Assembly: GCA_008508345.1 (NCBI GenBank)
Contig: QNGE01000974.1
Location: 1,589-65,588 of the forward strand
Direction of reading: 5' to 3'
Origin: Paragonimus westermani
Lineage: Eukaryota > Platyhelminthes > Trematoda > Plagiorchiida > Troglotrematidae
Length of the DNA: 64,000 nt
This document shows positions 12,301-25,582 of this stretch, in pieces. Within the stretch, counting starts at the first letter, position 1; every line of letters starts with the position of its first letter. The notes below the pieces were generated by a model. The model saw only the letters and a list, made by a program, of their open reading frames with translations, did not search any database and was not told the origin of the DNA. A program made the position numbers and the translations under genes.

Positions 12301-14429
12301 TTCTCGTGAAAGCTTTGAAAAAGCCGGTTTCTAACGCACCATTATCCTTTGCGGAAATTTCGCTGCGCTTCATTACTGAAAAAGTGTTTGATGTTAAAAC
12401 TAACCTGACCATTGGAAACAGTTTTTTTCATTTCCAAACTAACCACTTTTGCACATGTCTGAACGGTATAATCTGCACGTGGGTTCACGCTACACCAACG
12501 GAGTAGGAGGATATGAATTAATTTCGATCGAATGCATAACCTGTTCTTCTGCCATGTTTAATCCATGAAGTATTTGAGCGGTTTCCTTGGAAGTTTGCTC
12601 CACTTGTGCGAGAAAGTTATCATTCTGTAACCTAAGGCGGTCCGGGGAAGCGGAAGGAAATAGAACATTTATTAATAAAATATGCTAAATTTTCCGCTCA
12701 CCATTGTGCATGTGCACAGATAACCTTATCGGTAATGACTTTATCTGAAATTCTGTATAATAAGTTAATCAAGTTTAGAGATCCTGCGAAAATGGCTGCT
12801 TGTTATGAAAACGGTTAGTGGAAGTTTGAGAATATGACTTATTTCACATTGATCACTACCCATAATTGATGGTAGCATTCGAATTGGGGCAAGCCTTCCG
12901 GTTTTTCGGTTGTGTTCCAGCTAGAATGTTTTAAACACCCAAACTTCCTTTGGTGGTATAAACCGTGCTCAGTTGGTTCAATGGAGACAGCAGCTTCAAC
13001 CTAACTGAGAAGTTCTGAACATGAGATTGTCAATCGGACTGAACGGTGCGTTTGTGTCTTCTCATTCGAAATCACAGTGCAAGCCGAACATTGTTCACAC
13101 AAAGTTGTAATTAGCCTTTGGATGTGATAATCTGGTTCTACCTATAGTATGGTCATCGATGTGGTTAACACATTACTGTTACAAACAAGAGGGTTGGTGT
13201 ACAGATTCCGGTTAAGGTAAGAATGGACATTACTGACTGACTGTAATAACACTGAGATTCCAGTTTAATGTTTCCTTTCGAAATGGGCCAGCTAGATGAA
13301 CGTTGTTTTCAGGATCTTTCGTTAAATTCTTTTAAGAGGCTGTCATCTGTGCAAGTGAAGATACAGTTGTAGACAGAAATTCGGATGTCTGTTGCTGTTG
13401 CACCGATACACACAAGGGCGCACATACTGACTCCCACAAATCTCGTCATCAGCTAGGCTACACAGTGAGTCTGATGTGAGGGGTCATTACACCCGCTTAC
13501 TGAGTAAGTTCGTAAGCACAAGTGACAGGGGAAACTGCATAAACGTTGCTAGCGACCAAATAAAAAGTACTAATGTGGTGCTTGTTCGGTCACACTCTGA
13601 TTATTGCACATAGGTTTAGGTATTACCTCACTGTGATCCAAACACCAAGAACGGAGGCGCCTGCAAAACTAAATTGTCAGCTTGCAATCTGACAAGCACA
13701 GCACAATTTGGCTAATCAAAGTTATGTCAACAAACATTCACACCAGGCCGCAAAAAGCAACACGGATCATTTCAATATCTACAGACCTAATAACTCAATA
13801 ATTTCATAAGATACTGAACTTGATTCGCATTTAATCGACTCAGAGTAACGGAGTTGCATTTGTTTTCAGGAGAAAAATCAGGGTCGTCTGTTTCGGAATC
13901 AGCGTCAAACAAAGCAGACAGTTTTCGTTCAAGCAATCACGAATTGGGTTGATATCTCAAAACATGCGTCTATTCATCAGGTACACCATATATTCCCTTA
14001 GAATTGTGTTAGTGAAACGAACATACGCGTTGGTAAAAAGCTCACTAAAATGTACGCATACTTAACATCTGATGTTTGTGCAGGTTCACTCCAGAATAAA
14101 AGGATTGGGTTCATGCAGATTTTGAATTAAATGGGGAGTAGCGGAAGAAGACCTGGGGAGTTTTGCTAGATCTACTGGAAGATGTGCAATTCCACTTGGA
14201 ATGATCCAAACAAAGATGGCGGATGTCGTCAGGTTGGGTTTTCATTAGAAACTGCTTGCACCGTTTGAAGTGACAAGCAACAATTAAATCAACGAGTTAT
14301 TTGTTGGGAATACCATCATAACGTGAGAGACCTTCTAGAAATTTAACAAAATATAGAATATCCCTCAATAACCGACCATGGAAAACAACTGACGAACTAA
14401 AGATCCAGTGGGGAACGCAGAGGTGATAT
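6346..14429. other. About 8 kb without recognised genes
   Basis: Apart from the weak coding candidate at 9012-9266 and a possible short terminal exon at 13870-13952, I see no gene, RNA or element here. The PLE upstream of 6345 is no longer recognisable. Confidence 0.45.
9012..9266 (+). CDS. Weak coding candidate, 84 codons, unknown function
   Basis: I do not recognise this protein. It opens with ATG in a fair context (AAAAATGA) and most codons begin with a purine, a pattern common in real coding sequence (for example GATGATGGTCAACTGCTTGA region codons read NDGQLLDY). There is no signal peptide, membrane segment or named motif; the sequence is mixed charged and hydroxylated, with four Cys. 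No clear donor lies before its TGA, so it would be a single-exon or terminal piece. Frames of this length arise by chance in 64 kb, so this is only a candidate. Confidence 0.2.
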   Translation: MTTTTNFVSGLKSIIQSKAGSKECDELCTRTKSDFAIRTNDGQLLDYCSFLLTNELYRFKMSEEFGLTFKNGLQMFHLKRCIFV

Positions 14430-14853
14430 TATGGTGGATTGTCAGGTCGGAGGTGCGAGTTTTCGAACGCTCGGCCGAATACCTCAACGCGGAGGGAGGT
14501 ACGCTCAAAAGCCTGCCGCGATCAAATCAAAGACAACGTGCGCGACCGGATGAGTCATCACTCGACTGGATCGGACCAACGGGCGAGGCAGGGCAGGCGA
14601 AATACGACAGGCGGCCAGATCGGAGGCGTGGTTTTTCCAACATTTAGAGGAACATCTCGACACGATGTTGGAATACGGTCAAGGCCAACATTGGGTGGAT
14701 GGCGGACAGCACGAGCAGCCGGACGAGCCATCGCACAACGAAATCGGACAACCAGACGAGGAATGGCAGGCGGAAAACCCCCCGATAGAAGGCACCGATC
14801 ACACATGTAAACCGGTCAGAAGTGCACACGACGTGTGGACGGAAACCGGGGGG
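14430..14853 (+). mobile_element. Ty3/gypsy 3' terminal region with two ~173-bp subrepeats, copy A
   Basis: Two degenerate units begin at about 14447 and 14620 (TCGGAGGYGYG followed by TTCCAAC or TTCGAAC), giving a period of 173 bp. In translation both carry an acidic, proline-containing stretch: RPDESSLDWIGPTG in the first and QPDEPSHNEIG in the second. A conserved terminus follows (GTGCACACGACG near 14822) and then a purine-rich tract ending in six G at 14853, directly before a TG. The same arrangement occurs at 25496-26018, 37649-37932 and 62200-62480. The last sits next to a gypsy reverse-transcriptase fragment, which ties the family to Ty3/gypsy. No polymerase domain remains in this copy. 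Whether the subrepeats are the end of pol or 3' noncoding sequence is unclear. Confidence 0.75.
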
Positions 14854-14958
14854 TGTTGCGGGTTGGAATTATGACTCATGAACGAGAGAGCGCGTGTTGC
14901 ACGTGACTGGCGATTTGGACAATAAAGATTGTGCTTTGTTGAACGTCTTCTCGCTACA
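14854..14958 (+). repeat. Short LTR of the gypsy family, copy A
   Basis: The block starts with TGTTGCGG directly after the purine tract and ends with CGCTACA. It contains ACAATAAAG near 14919, which could serve as a polyadenylation signal. The copy at 25496-25582 shares the same start (TGTTGTGG), an internal ATTGTGCTTTATTGGAC-like stretch and the same end, so both borders are supported by comparison. At about 105 bp it is short for a gypsy LTR. No matching 5' LTR is visible in the window. Confidence 0.65.
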
Positions 14959-17900
14959 ATATAGAATGAGAGGCGACAGTCATCTGACTATGATGGAAAC
15001 ACTCCTAACATGCAGTGGTCACGTCGTTTTCATTTTAAGTATCTCTCAGATAATTCAGACAGACTAGTGCTTGATGGAACAGTTGAAATAGGTCTTCAAG
15101 ACTAACTCGAGCACAAACAATTATTAACACACTGTTTAAACCCCCGAAAAGATGTACTGAAACGAAACGCGTTTGACGGAAATCGAGTTTTTTCCTTGTA
15201 ATGAAGAGAACGGAACATATTGGTCCTGAGAATAACGCAACTCTCCACCCGGGTTACCCCTATTTCACACCAAACGTCCCGTACAACAAGTCGCTCTTTT
15301 CCACCCGGAAACGTGCGCAACAGGCAGAAAAATACAGAGTAAACATGTGATGCACATTTATCTAAAAACTTCGTCCATTCGGAAGATCAAACGACAGTTT
15401 CTAAAAGCAGTAGTCAGGGTCACTAAACCATGGATGAACATATCGGAACGAAGGTCGGGTAGATGAAAAGCAAAAGAGGTGTTATCTGGATGGTTCTGGG
15501 AATTTCCCTCCATTCTGATTGGGCGAAATTGTTTTTCTGGAGGAAGGAGGCGGTTTCAGACGAAACATTTTGGGTTCCTTGGAACGCATAGCTATAAATC
15601 GTGGACGCCTCATTTGATAATGCGATCATCAAGCATAGAAAGCGAAATTTCTTGTTGCAGTACACTACATTATTCCTTCATGTATTTTACCCGGGCTACT
15701 ACTACATCCGATTATATGCCTTCACCTGACTAATCACGAGTAGTGTAATATGGTCCTCATCCTCAATACATTAATAGAGGTAGAATACAATTATAATTGC
15801 TGACTGGCAGGCACTGAGCATACTTTTATACTCACAATCTTCCACGCACGAAACCAGATGCAATCGTTTTTGTATAAGTTAATAGACGAGTAGTGGAGCC
15901 CTGGTAGCTTAGGGAACTTATCCAGCAACACAAACGAATAAAACCCAGCCTAATGTTGGAGGCCAAATATCACTACAGGAATGGGTACGACATAAAGTTA
16001 GAATGAAAACGTGAAAGAACCGCACCTTATAGAACACCGAAGACGGTTGTGAGTAGTAATAAGGCCTTATCACTAGACTTTATAAATTTGCTTCAATTTG
16101 TTAAGTAATCGTTTCGTTTAGAACTTGGAGAACTGTTTCTTTATCAACGTTACCAAACGTATCTTCTTAGCCTAAACCTAGCTACCACTATAGCCAAACC
16201 GTTCGGACAGTGTGAAATTTGTCTAAGTGATTACCACTCAGCGCTATTTTCAACGGGAGTTAAGAAACTCACTTGCGATTGATTAACGTGATTTATTAGT
16301 TGCAAGCTTACCTTAGTCTACGATATATTTGGGCGCTGATATTTCAATTATGATGACTGAGATTCAACTTGAAATTCATACTTTTCATACGGAATAATGC
16401 GAAAGAAGTGGGATTCTATCGAAACTTTTCAACCAACTGCGATGGATTGTGTACAGCCACACTCGTGGGACGTAAACAATCTATAACTCAAATGCATACA
16501 TGTTTCTCCTCACACAAGTGATGATTACGGAACTGGTGGTCGAGCAACTAAGAACATTGACTCGTAAGGCGAAAGGTAGCCGGCTCCATCCCGCATTCAA
16601 ATAATCTCGATCTAATGAATCTAAACAAGACCGAAACCGATCAAGAAGCGCCACTTTGAGATTGAACGTCAATTAGCATTACAAACATTGTTTCGAGATC
16701 TTGAGACCGTATCTAGTGCAAACTGGCAATCTGGATTGAACTTTGGCCACCTACAACAAAGGAATGTAAATAACCTATAACTCAGACTATTAACGCGTTA
16801 ACTTTGTCACGCTCGGCATGTCCGCCTAGAACGGATAGACAAAGTGGGGAAATTCAAGAGCTGGAAAACCCTTTCTCCGTGGATCTTCGCTAGAAACATT
16901 CTTCGTTATCGATCTCATTTCCTGTTGTTCTCCAGTTAATAGTGGGTTTGTAGAAGAAATGCAGGATAACGTGTCCGAAACTTTTGTTGAGTATGGCGTC
17001 CCATTATCTTGTGTCAGTCCGTTGTGCATTCCAGGCGTGACCAAATTCCTCCCCAGTTAAGTTCTGAGAAGAAACGCAGAAATGGAGGGTAAGCTATCGG
17101 TCTATGTGAAGTTCTTCAGACGGACGAGGTTATGTTTACATGATGTGACGCATCCCGTAAAAGACTAGACTGATGCATCCTGACTGTGCGTTTTGATGGA
17201 CATGAGTGTGCTAGACGCGCTAAATTTGCATTGTCAATTGTTCTCCACGCAGCGGGTCACTCAGCACGACGACGCAAACTGAACTTCGTTTTATCTGTCA
17301 GGTTGCATCGATCACGTTCAGTGCTATGCTTTCTTGTATCCGTTATATGTGTTACATGTAAGGGAACTCTGAATAGCATCTCAGTTATAGTGAAACGCTG
17401 TTAATAAAGAGATTCCATTTTGTTGCCCATAAAATTTTCAGGTTATTTTGTTAGTGTTCTCTTGAGTATGCCACAAAGAAAAGTACAGTCTTCTTGTTAA
17501 CATCAAGCACATTTTAGTCAGATATGTTTATTGCTTTGTTCCGACCCGTATTTCAACAGTTTGTTAAAACCAGCTATTTTTTATCCTCTCAGACAATATA
17601 AAAATATCGGAAGTGTACCAAAGCGCCTTAGTGAATAAGGATTTGATACGTCTGAAATGGTTGCTTTATGTCTGTGCACAACTGACTAGACCAGTTTAAA
17701 AGCATACTCGGAAGTCGATCGTTAACCTTCTCTAACCATGTTTCCCGTTTGGTTCGTGAATTTCAGAAGGTTGGATACTCTGCGACCTTATATGCGACCT
17801 GCAAATTATAGACAAATTAAAATTTTATTGGTCCATATCAGTCCACATTCAGCGTTAATCCCTCTGCTCCACTGGGGACCATTTATTTGCAGATTTACTA

Positions 17901-18157
17901 CCACAGACTCTTAGTTAAGAAAGCTTTTTTTCTCTGGTTACCCATCGAATCAGTGCATGAAGCTTGATATTGTTCAAAAAATGAATCAGTTTTAGAGTGA
18001 CGTCATAGCGGCGGGGATTAGAAAGGAACCCACGCACTGCTAACATACAAGGCACGTTGTTTTGACCAATGTTTGAACTTTCTTGTGACAACTGCGGGCA
18101 TAGAATCTCCTTTTAATAGGGGATTGTTAAATACACGTTCCTTACTCATATGGAGTT
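14959..18157. other. No recognised gene or repeat
   Basis: A minus-strand frame at 16826-17044 contains QDNGTPYSTKV, which recalls the DNG motif of a retroviral-type integrase. The spacing around it is wrong and nothing else supports the idea. Otherwise nothing is seen. Confidence 0.45.
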
Positions 18158-18350
18158 ATTTATGGTTTAGTTCAATCGCCCGCATAGCCTGTGGGATGAA
18201 TATCATCGGGTAACCATTTTGTATGAACAGTTCTTGTAGAAGGTTCAGCTCTGCTTGTAAATGTTTGCGTTACACATCATTAACGCAGTTCCCCTCCATC
18301 GTGATTTTTCAGAACTAGTGTCAAAGAGTACTAACCATTTAAAGTGAATT
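18158..18350 (-). mobile_element. Penelope-like element remnant 3 (RT C-terminal fragment)
   Basis: The minus strand reads LQAELNLLQELFIQNGYP and then FIPQAMRAIELN before a stop near 18158. This corresponds residue by residue to the segment of remnant 1 with LQAEL and QNGYPVRFIHKAM. In a second frame, at about 18345-18270, a weaker match to the preceding HF..LV block (KIHFKWLVLF) is visible, implying a frameshift near 18270. Only about 190 bp survive, with no catalytic motif. Confidence 0.75.
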
Positions 18351-21300
18351 TTCTGGTTATTTTCGTATGAGTGAGCAAACTGCCGCCTTCCCTATAAAAC
18401 CACGAGTAAGTTTATTTGGCAGTTGATCACTGACTTCCTAGTGAATTCAATGCTGTCATAGGTTGATTTGAAGAGTGAAAAAAACAGTAGTTTTACTGGA
18501 ATGCTTACCGATTCTGCAAGATATTCACCCATGTAACGTCAGTTGAACGTAAGTTTTTCAGTAGCTGCACTCAGGTGATTTGTCTCCAGTCTGTTCATGG
18601 GAATGTCAACTGAAAGAGCATGCGAAAGCAAGTCCATTGTCATCCCTTCCTTCTGATGGTAGATTTAATTGATAGACAAAAAATGAACAGTGTCCGTACA
18701 AAGTATCAGCAATTCTTTCGATACATCCCATTCCGATGCTCCTCGATACATTCAGTATATTCGTACAAGAAGAAACATTCAAAATTGGCGAATCGAATTC
18801 AATTGAGTAAATTCCTCAAGTATTTTGATTCATGTCTTGGATTGGGTCGATGAACCAGAGCCTGCCTCAGAGACCGAACGCTGAGAGCTTCACTCTCAAT
18901 GGTTCAAACAACCTGGAATTCCCACAGCTAGATCATGATAAAGCCATTTGTAGATTTGTCTGAAATGGGTTTGCAGGGCAGCTACTACTTGTGCAAGTTG
19001 AAAAGAATTCAGTAATATTTTTGAATGAGCTGACAGTGTAGTTTCCCAGACCATAAAAATTCGTCACTGTTTTGGTTAAAAGACACAAGCTGTTCGGTAA
19101 GTCGTAAGTTAGTTGTGATATAAAACTACTTGAAAATAAATTATGCTTCCATGACGGACGCTGAACTCATTTGTATACTGATACACTGTTGTAATTCTGA
19201 TCTTCACCAAAGGTTCGATTCCCAGACCTGACGATGATGTTTGCGTTTAGTTGATGTTTGGGTTAAAATTCCACCAAAAATGGTACCTGATTGACTTATG
19301 GAAAGTGGTAAAAACTCATGAAAATTCACGCTCACTATATGGATCTTTAACATGGATTAATATTAGGAACGTGTTCTCTGTACTCTGTGAGTAAATAAAG
19401 TGTTTTCTATCGTCAAATTTCACACTATTTAATATGGGTTCATTCAATTTTGCCAATCACTGTCAAAAAGTCACAATTTCAATTGTTGTCAAGGCCACTT
19501 CAACCGTATAAACGAAAGCATGTCATTATGCGTCAAATGTTAGCATCACATTAAACAAGTATAAAAATATGAGAATATTGCAGTAACATGTTACGTTTTT
19601 ACTAGTATTAACAAGAGTAAACAGCACAGTAGATGAGTTATCTGTTTTTGTGACCAACGCTGAGAACCACGGAGTTCAATGATAAACAGAAACTATGTTG
19701 AAAAACTGTTACTCCGGATCCGTACACAAGCGATGCTGATGTGAGTATCAGTTTAACTGTCATTAGCTGACGAGTTCAAAATGGGAATATCCCTAGAGAA
19801 TTAGCAACAAAATTAGTGACAGTTTCGTTAGTTGAAGAACCACTAGAGACGAGATTTCAAATCTAGTGTAATCATCGAAAGACAGGTTTATTACTGTACC
19901 TGAGGAATTTCTCTCCGATTTATTATTCAGAACGACCATTTTTAGATTTCCGGTAGTAGGTTTGAGTTTGCTGTCAAGGTTAGGCTTATGATAATGAAGC
20001 GGAGGTAAACCAGTGTTGACACAGCACCTCAAAATGTATAGCTTTTCTTGTTCAACTGAAATCGTGCCTTTCAGGTTAATTTGATAACCTAACTACCTAT
20101 TGTGGACTGTGTGTAGAGGATATACGACGAACAGTCTTCAATAGTAAAACTGTCAATTTTAATGAGTCAAGCCAATAAGATTGCAATACTGCTACAGCAC
20201 GTGTGGTGAGCGGACTATTCGAAAGGACATTTATCCATTGGCTACGTTTCAATTTTTCAACGTTTAACTTGCGGAAAACTATGTGACACAGTGGAACACA
20301 AAGGCTTGCTTTTATACTAAAAAATGTGAGCTACAAAGTTGGATCGAAGGGCAAAAGTTCATTTAAGTTGTTCACTAAAATCTCACAATTTGTATATCTC
20401 TATATATTCTTATGTGCAGATATTTTCTATAGAGAGTATAACTACCAATCAGCAAATCGCTGTATTTGCAGAAGGTTGTTGGACACAATTCTATTCACTG
20501 AAACACCTATATGAGTCATCAATTTACTTGAGGAGGTTTCTGAAACAACATAAACCTCAACATAGACAATCCAGGAAATCCTGATGGTTCATCAATCTAC
20601 CCGTAAGTTCTTTGGGAGGAAAATGTACATTTAGTTTTCGAAAAATACACAACAGTGGCTCACTAGTGAATTAATTAACAAAAGACTTGACAACATTGGA
20701 TAGAATGTGGGCAACAGCTTCCTACATCAACTTGCCCTTAACACATGTTTTGTCTTTCGCTATTCATAAGTATGGTGAAAGCTCTATCTGTCAACCTGAA
20801 AGTCGTTCGATGCGTGTTTTCCACCCATCCAAACCGCACAGTCGATAACAGTGCCAACTGTATGGAATAGTACAAACGATATCCACGGTGAAGCTTCAAA
20901 ACGAGATCAAAGGACCAGTGTGTTAAAGTGGACAGTGTTCAGTAGAGATAAGTGCTAAGGGGTCTTCCCTTGCAAGAATGACAATAGTTTAGCGAATTGG
21001 AAAAAAAACTATTGGTGAACATTGAGCAAAGAAATAGGTTCTAATCTTAAAGAGAACAACCGGCAAACACTCCATCATTTCTTTCGAAACTAACTGAGAA
21101 CACTGCCTTTCAAATTTGAACCGGTTTTACAGTATATAATTACTACCGGTTTAATTTTTTGAACCGTGAATACCCTTGTATCTAGCTTTGTGCTTCATGT
21201 TTCCACAAAGCAGAACTTCATAATCTAAAGTTTGACTGGGATCTTGCAAAACAGGGTGGTTATAAAATCGTCTCATGCGTCGTATAAAAATTTAGAATTA

Positions 21301-24300
21301 AGTCAGATGACTGATACCGATGAATAGCGGAGCATTTGAATGTTGTGAGGACTTGTAAGTGGTACAGTAATATGAAGCTTCAAATTCTTCATGAAGAAAA
21401 CCAAACTTACTATCAGGAAATGTGATGAATGTTTCTTGATGGAGTTACCGAAAATTAAACAAGTCACAAATGTCCGCTTTTGATCGCCAAGTCAGTTATG
21501 CGGCCAAGAATCATGGTTCGTATCGACAGTTGCGGAAGTTTCCCTCCATTCTAACTGGCTAGTTACTATCACTACTGAGCCACAAATAGCGAATACAAAT
21601 TAGAAAATGAGAGAATCGATTTGGTAGGTTTGACGGATGACAGAATTTTTGTTCAGGCAACGGCCAACTTGAACTTTGAAGCAATGATGTGGATTATTCG
21701 ATCTTTCCCCTAAAACTCATGAGCTAACAGTATGGTATGCAAAGTAATGTGCAACGAAAAGCTTCGTTAATATACAATCTCACCATACTCGGCTCAAATA
21801 ACAATTATTACAATCAAGTGGCGATTTGTAACAAATATACACTAAAGAACACGTAAGGCGTAGTAATATGCCCTCTGTCGACACTCAGCAACTCCGGAAA
21901 TTAAAACCTGATTCAGCCACTGTTGCCTATGCGATCTTCAACTACATCAAGTTGAGTTCAACCGTCTGATTGTGCTAAACATGGTTTCGGTAACCACAAA
22001 TAACGTGTACTGGCAGAAGCCTTGCTGATCGCTAGTACATAACAGGCGGTGAATCGATCCGAGAGCTTAGAATTGTCAGTTGTTTTGCAGGATTTACTGA
22101 GTGGACAACAGTGACATCATGTCGAAAAGGTTTATAGCATCCCGGTCACCCATCCCATCTCAAACAGTCTACACGTACGTAGATTAAAGGCACACATGCA
22201 CACACACAAAATAATTAAATATCTAGCCGTTTGCACCCAGGATCGTCATGTGGTGATCTCAGGCGGATCGTGAACTCATACATCCTATTGGTTACCACAC
22301 CACAAACACGTGCCACTTGATGACAACCTCATCTGAAGCATGGGCAATGTGAATTTTCTAATTTAAATCGTTTGACAAAGACTTTCCGAAAGGATCGAAA
22401 AGGTACGAAGTCGATAACTCTGGGGTTTGATTCGTTGTGGCTTAACCAAGTATTTACTTAATAATGAGCATCAGCACAACGCACAGTGTTTTCTTATGTC
22501 CCTTCTGTTTATGGTTCGGAAGTACTAATGATTTGTTTGATTAAGCGGGGAGATAATTTCTTAAGTTTTGTGTACCTTGGATTATTATATCTCAACACGG
22601 TGTTTAGTATATTCGGAAGTGTATCTTTTGCACAGTTTTAACTGAATTATAGCATGTGCCTGCAAATCTGTTTTTCCGCCATCTGGTCTCTATTTCTTTA
22701 GCGTGAATGAAAATTGGGTTGTGATTCAATTAACTGGTTTGATAGATCACACTACAACTAGTTGATTAATTTCTTCTCTCCTCTCCGCGTACGTCTCTTT
22801 GCCGCGTGTTCAACCCCCTTAGGGATGTCCTCCGGCAAATCTGCCGCAACGGTCTTCCAGGCTTTTTGATGAACAACGAAAGCTGACTTTTTGAGGTTCA
22901 CTCTACGTGACAACTTTGTGGGAGAGGATGACCAAAGCGGACAGTCTAATTTTCTTACCGACAATTCGTCTGTTTAATTCCAACGAGGTTCAGGACTGAG
23001 GGTTGGTGATGACCAATCAAGTCAGTTAGTGTACTCCAGCCAGCTCGTTAGTATTTGTACATCCGTATGTTTGTGAGCTCATTCGTAGCAGCACTGCTCC
23101 AATTACGACCGTGAAAGGACTCTGAGATGGTGATTAATTCCTCATGACAGACAATGCCCTACAGCCACAATGAAGCAGTGAGAAAACTCAAAGTCTTACT
23201 GGCTTGGTCACAATTTATCCCAGATTTCACGTGGCCAAAGTGCAACCACCCAATATATTTAAACATTTTACCTCTCCGATTTGAAGTGAAATTGGTCCGT
23301 TCATTCTACGTTTGTCCGACTCACACATCGGAAATTTTGTGTGAAGGGTAGCAACAACAATTATTCCGAGCATTAGAACTGTCAGCATTATTCTTCGAAC
23401 GCTTAGCACTGTGCGTCTAATTCAGATCCGGATGGTCAGATCTAGGTTCGGAATGAAGAACAGAACAAACATTGTGTGTTCGTGGTCTTCGGGAATATTC
23501 CAACGACAAGCGTAATGTCATTACATGGGCATTAGGGTGTAATAATCCAGGATTGGTCAGAGCAGACTTGATTTAAAATGGGGGACCTGTTATGTAAATA
23601 ATGGCGACAAATAGACTGGCCGTCGATGGGAGAAGTACCCCATCAACGTTCACGGGTACAAAGGAAAACGGTGAGTGAGCCGGAGATGAACAGACAAAAC
23701 AAGAGGAATGAACATATAAATGAATGTGAGCCAATGAGAAATTAAGGTCAACCACGGGTGGAATTGAGCAACAGGATTGAGAAACAATGATTCGAAACAC
23801 AGCACTGATCATCTAGAGCGTTCTCTGTGAAGCACCACTCCCCTACATATACCACATTCGTCTGGTCCCATGGAGCTCCTTTGGGATTTCAGAACCTTGA
23901 TGAAACATCTTCGCAGGTCCAACCGCTGACCACAGTTCTGGCCAAAAGTTGCCTAGGTTGATCCGGATTTACCACGAACTCTGAAGAACACTCTACGCAA
24001 GACAGCTAACTTTAACATTCCACAGACAGCCCGGATTAATTCTCGTTGTTCGTATTGTTAACAACTTTCAACTCAATCAACACGTTATGTTTCAAGCTAC
24101 AAAAGAGTGGTGGATTTCAGACATGACTTGACATGCATTCTGTTGAACAACCCAAAGTTGCCTGGTGTTTTCCTTGCACCTGTAATTTGTACTCACACGT
24201 GAAAACGTGGAACTTCTAATCACTTTAAACACTCCATTGAGGGAGTGTACGGCAGGCGACGCAAGGAACCGATTTGATGTGGGTGAATGCCGAACACACT

Positions 24301-25495
24301 GTCTTAATTGCAATTAGAGTGCGGTAGTCCAAGTACCAAGACATCGCGCTTGTCATTCTGGTATCTGCAGGATTAAAGTCTTAAACAGGTTTAGGAGAAT
24401 GGACGCGATTGAAGCACGATCGGCCAAACGTGCTTTAGGTTGTAGGCGGCTAATTAGTCAGTAGCAGTGCTTAATCAGCAAAAAGTGTGTTAGCAGTTAC
24501 TCTACGTGAGTGCGGTGACGACGTTCTGACGATCCAACCTACTACCCTTTTGGAATCAGTGGAATGGGCGTAGAATATGCAATTATTTGACGTTAACAGC
24601 AGCACCGACCTTTCTGGAACATTGCCGAAATACTGAAACGAGTCCGAGCGACGTACTTTACACAAAACTTCACCAGAAGCTTTTCCCAATTTGATAAACA
24701 ATTCTGCCATTAGTGTGTTGTTTAGTGTAGATATGTGAGCCAGATTTTTCACGGCTCCCTCTTGTGAATGATCGACTGCCAGTAGATATCACCTTTGGTC
24801 GTCGCATTCAAGACGTGTGCAGTCGTATTAGTCTATCGGTCAGCTGACAACCTCGGCCGGGGTATCACAGGGCATCGGGGTCTCTGTCTAATATAGCCAG
24901 ATATATTAGCTGCAATGAAAAGCATCACATAATTAGAACGGGATTAAAAATGCTATCTGGAAAGGTCAATGGGATTTGTTTGTATGGTTTCAGATTCAAT
25001 TAATGTCAATTGGTCAAAGGTTGAGAATATTTTCTGTTTCCTTGTCATCTAATCCACTCGCTGTGAAGTCAAAGTGTTACTTTAGTACATAGTCACATGA
25101 AGCACCAAAAGCTTTTGTCAGGTTGTAGAACTAGCAACATTACGTGAGCAGTCTTATACGGTGGTGATTGTGACAACATCTTGGTACTCGCAAGAAATTT
25201 GTAAGCAAATCTCTCCATTGAGTAGAAACATCCCGACGCGTATCAAATTCACTTTGAAGAGGTTACAACCCAATGTAACGTCATGTTTCGGAATTTCAGT
25301 AACCGGGTATCCCACTAAATGTGTTTCATAAATAAAAATCTTTTGCCTCATTTTTAGACATTGTTTGCACTCCAGTGGTTTATTACGATCTCCACTGGCA
25401 GCTTAGCTACAGTGCAAAATGTACTGAATCACAACATAGAAAAAAGACCTGCCCCGATTGGATCGAAGTGAATTTTTGCTTGTGCGCCGTCACAC
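18351..25495. other. About 7 kb without recognised genes
   Basis: A minus-strand open frame at about 22740-22970 is locally more GC-rich and very basic at its end (KRRTRRGEKK); it is discussed as a possible exon. I see no other coding or repeat signal here. Confidence 0.45.
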
Positions 25496-25582
25496 TGTAG
25501 CGAAAAGGCGTCCAATAAAGCACAATCATTATTATCCAATACGCGCGCCCGTGTTTATGGGTCATCATTCCCAACCACAACA
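25496..25582 (-). repeat. Short LTR of the gypsy family, copy B
   Basis: On the minus strand it begins TGTTGTGG at 25582, right after the purine-containing stretch AAACCTGGGGA, and ends CGCTACA at 25496. The body aligns with the LTR at 14854-14958, including GATTGTGCTTTATTGG, with several small deletions (87 bp against about 105). A clean AATAAA is missing; AATAAT is present instead. Confidence 0.65.

Noticed and set aside
16826..17044. QDNGTPYSTKV as integrase DNG motif
   Set aside because: The residues before and after do not follow integrase spacing and no catalytic Glu region follows.
19205..19230. B-box-like GGTTCGATTCC as a possible tRNA gene
   Set aside because: The flanks do not form a T stem and there is no A box upstream.
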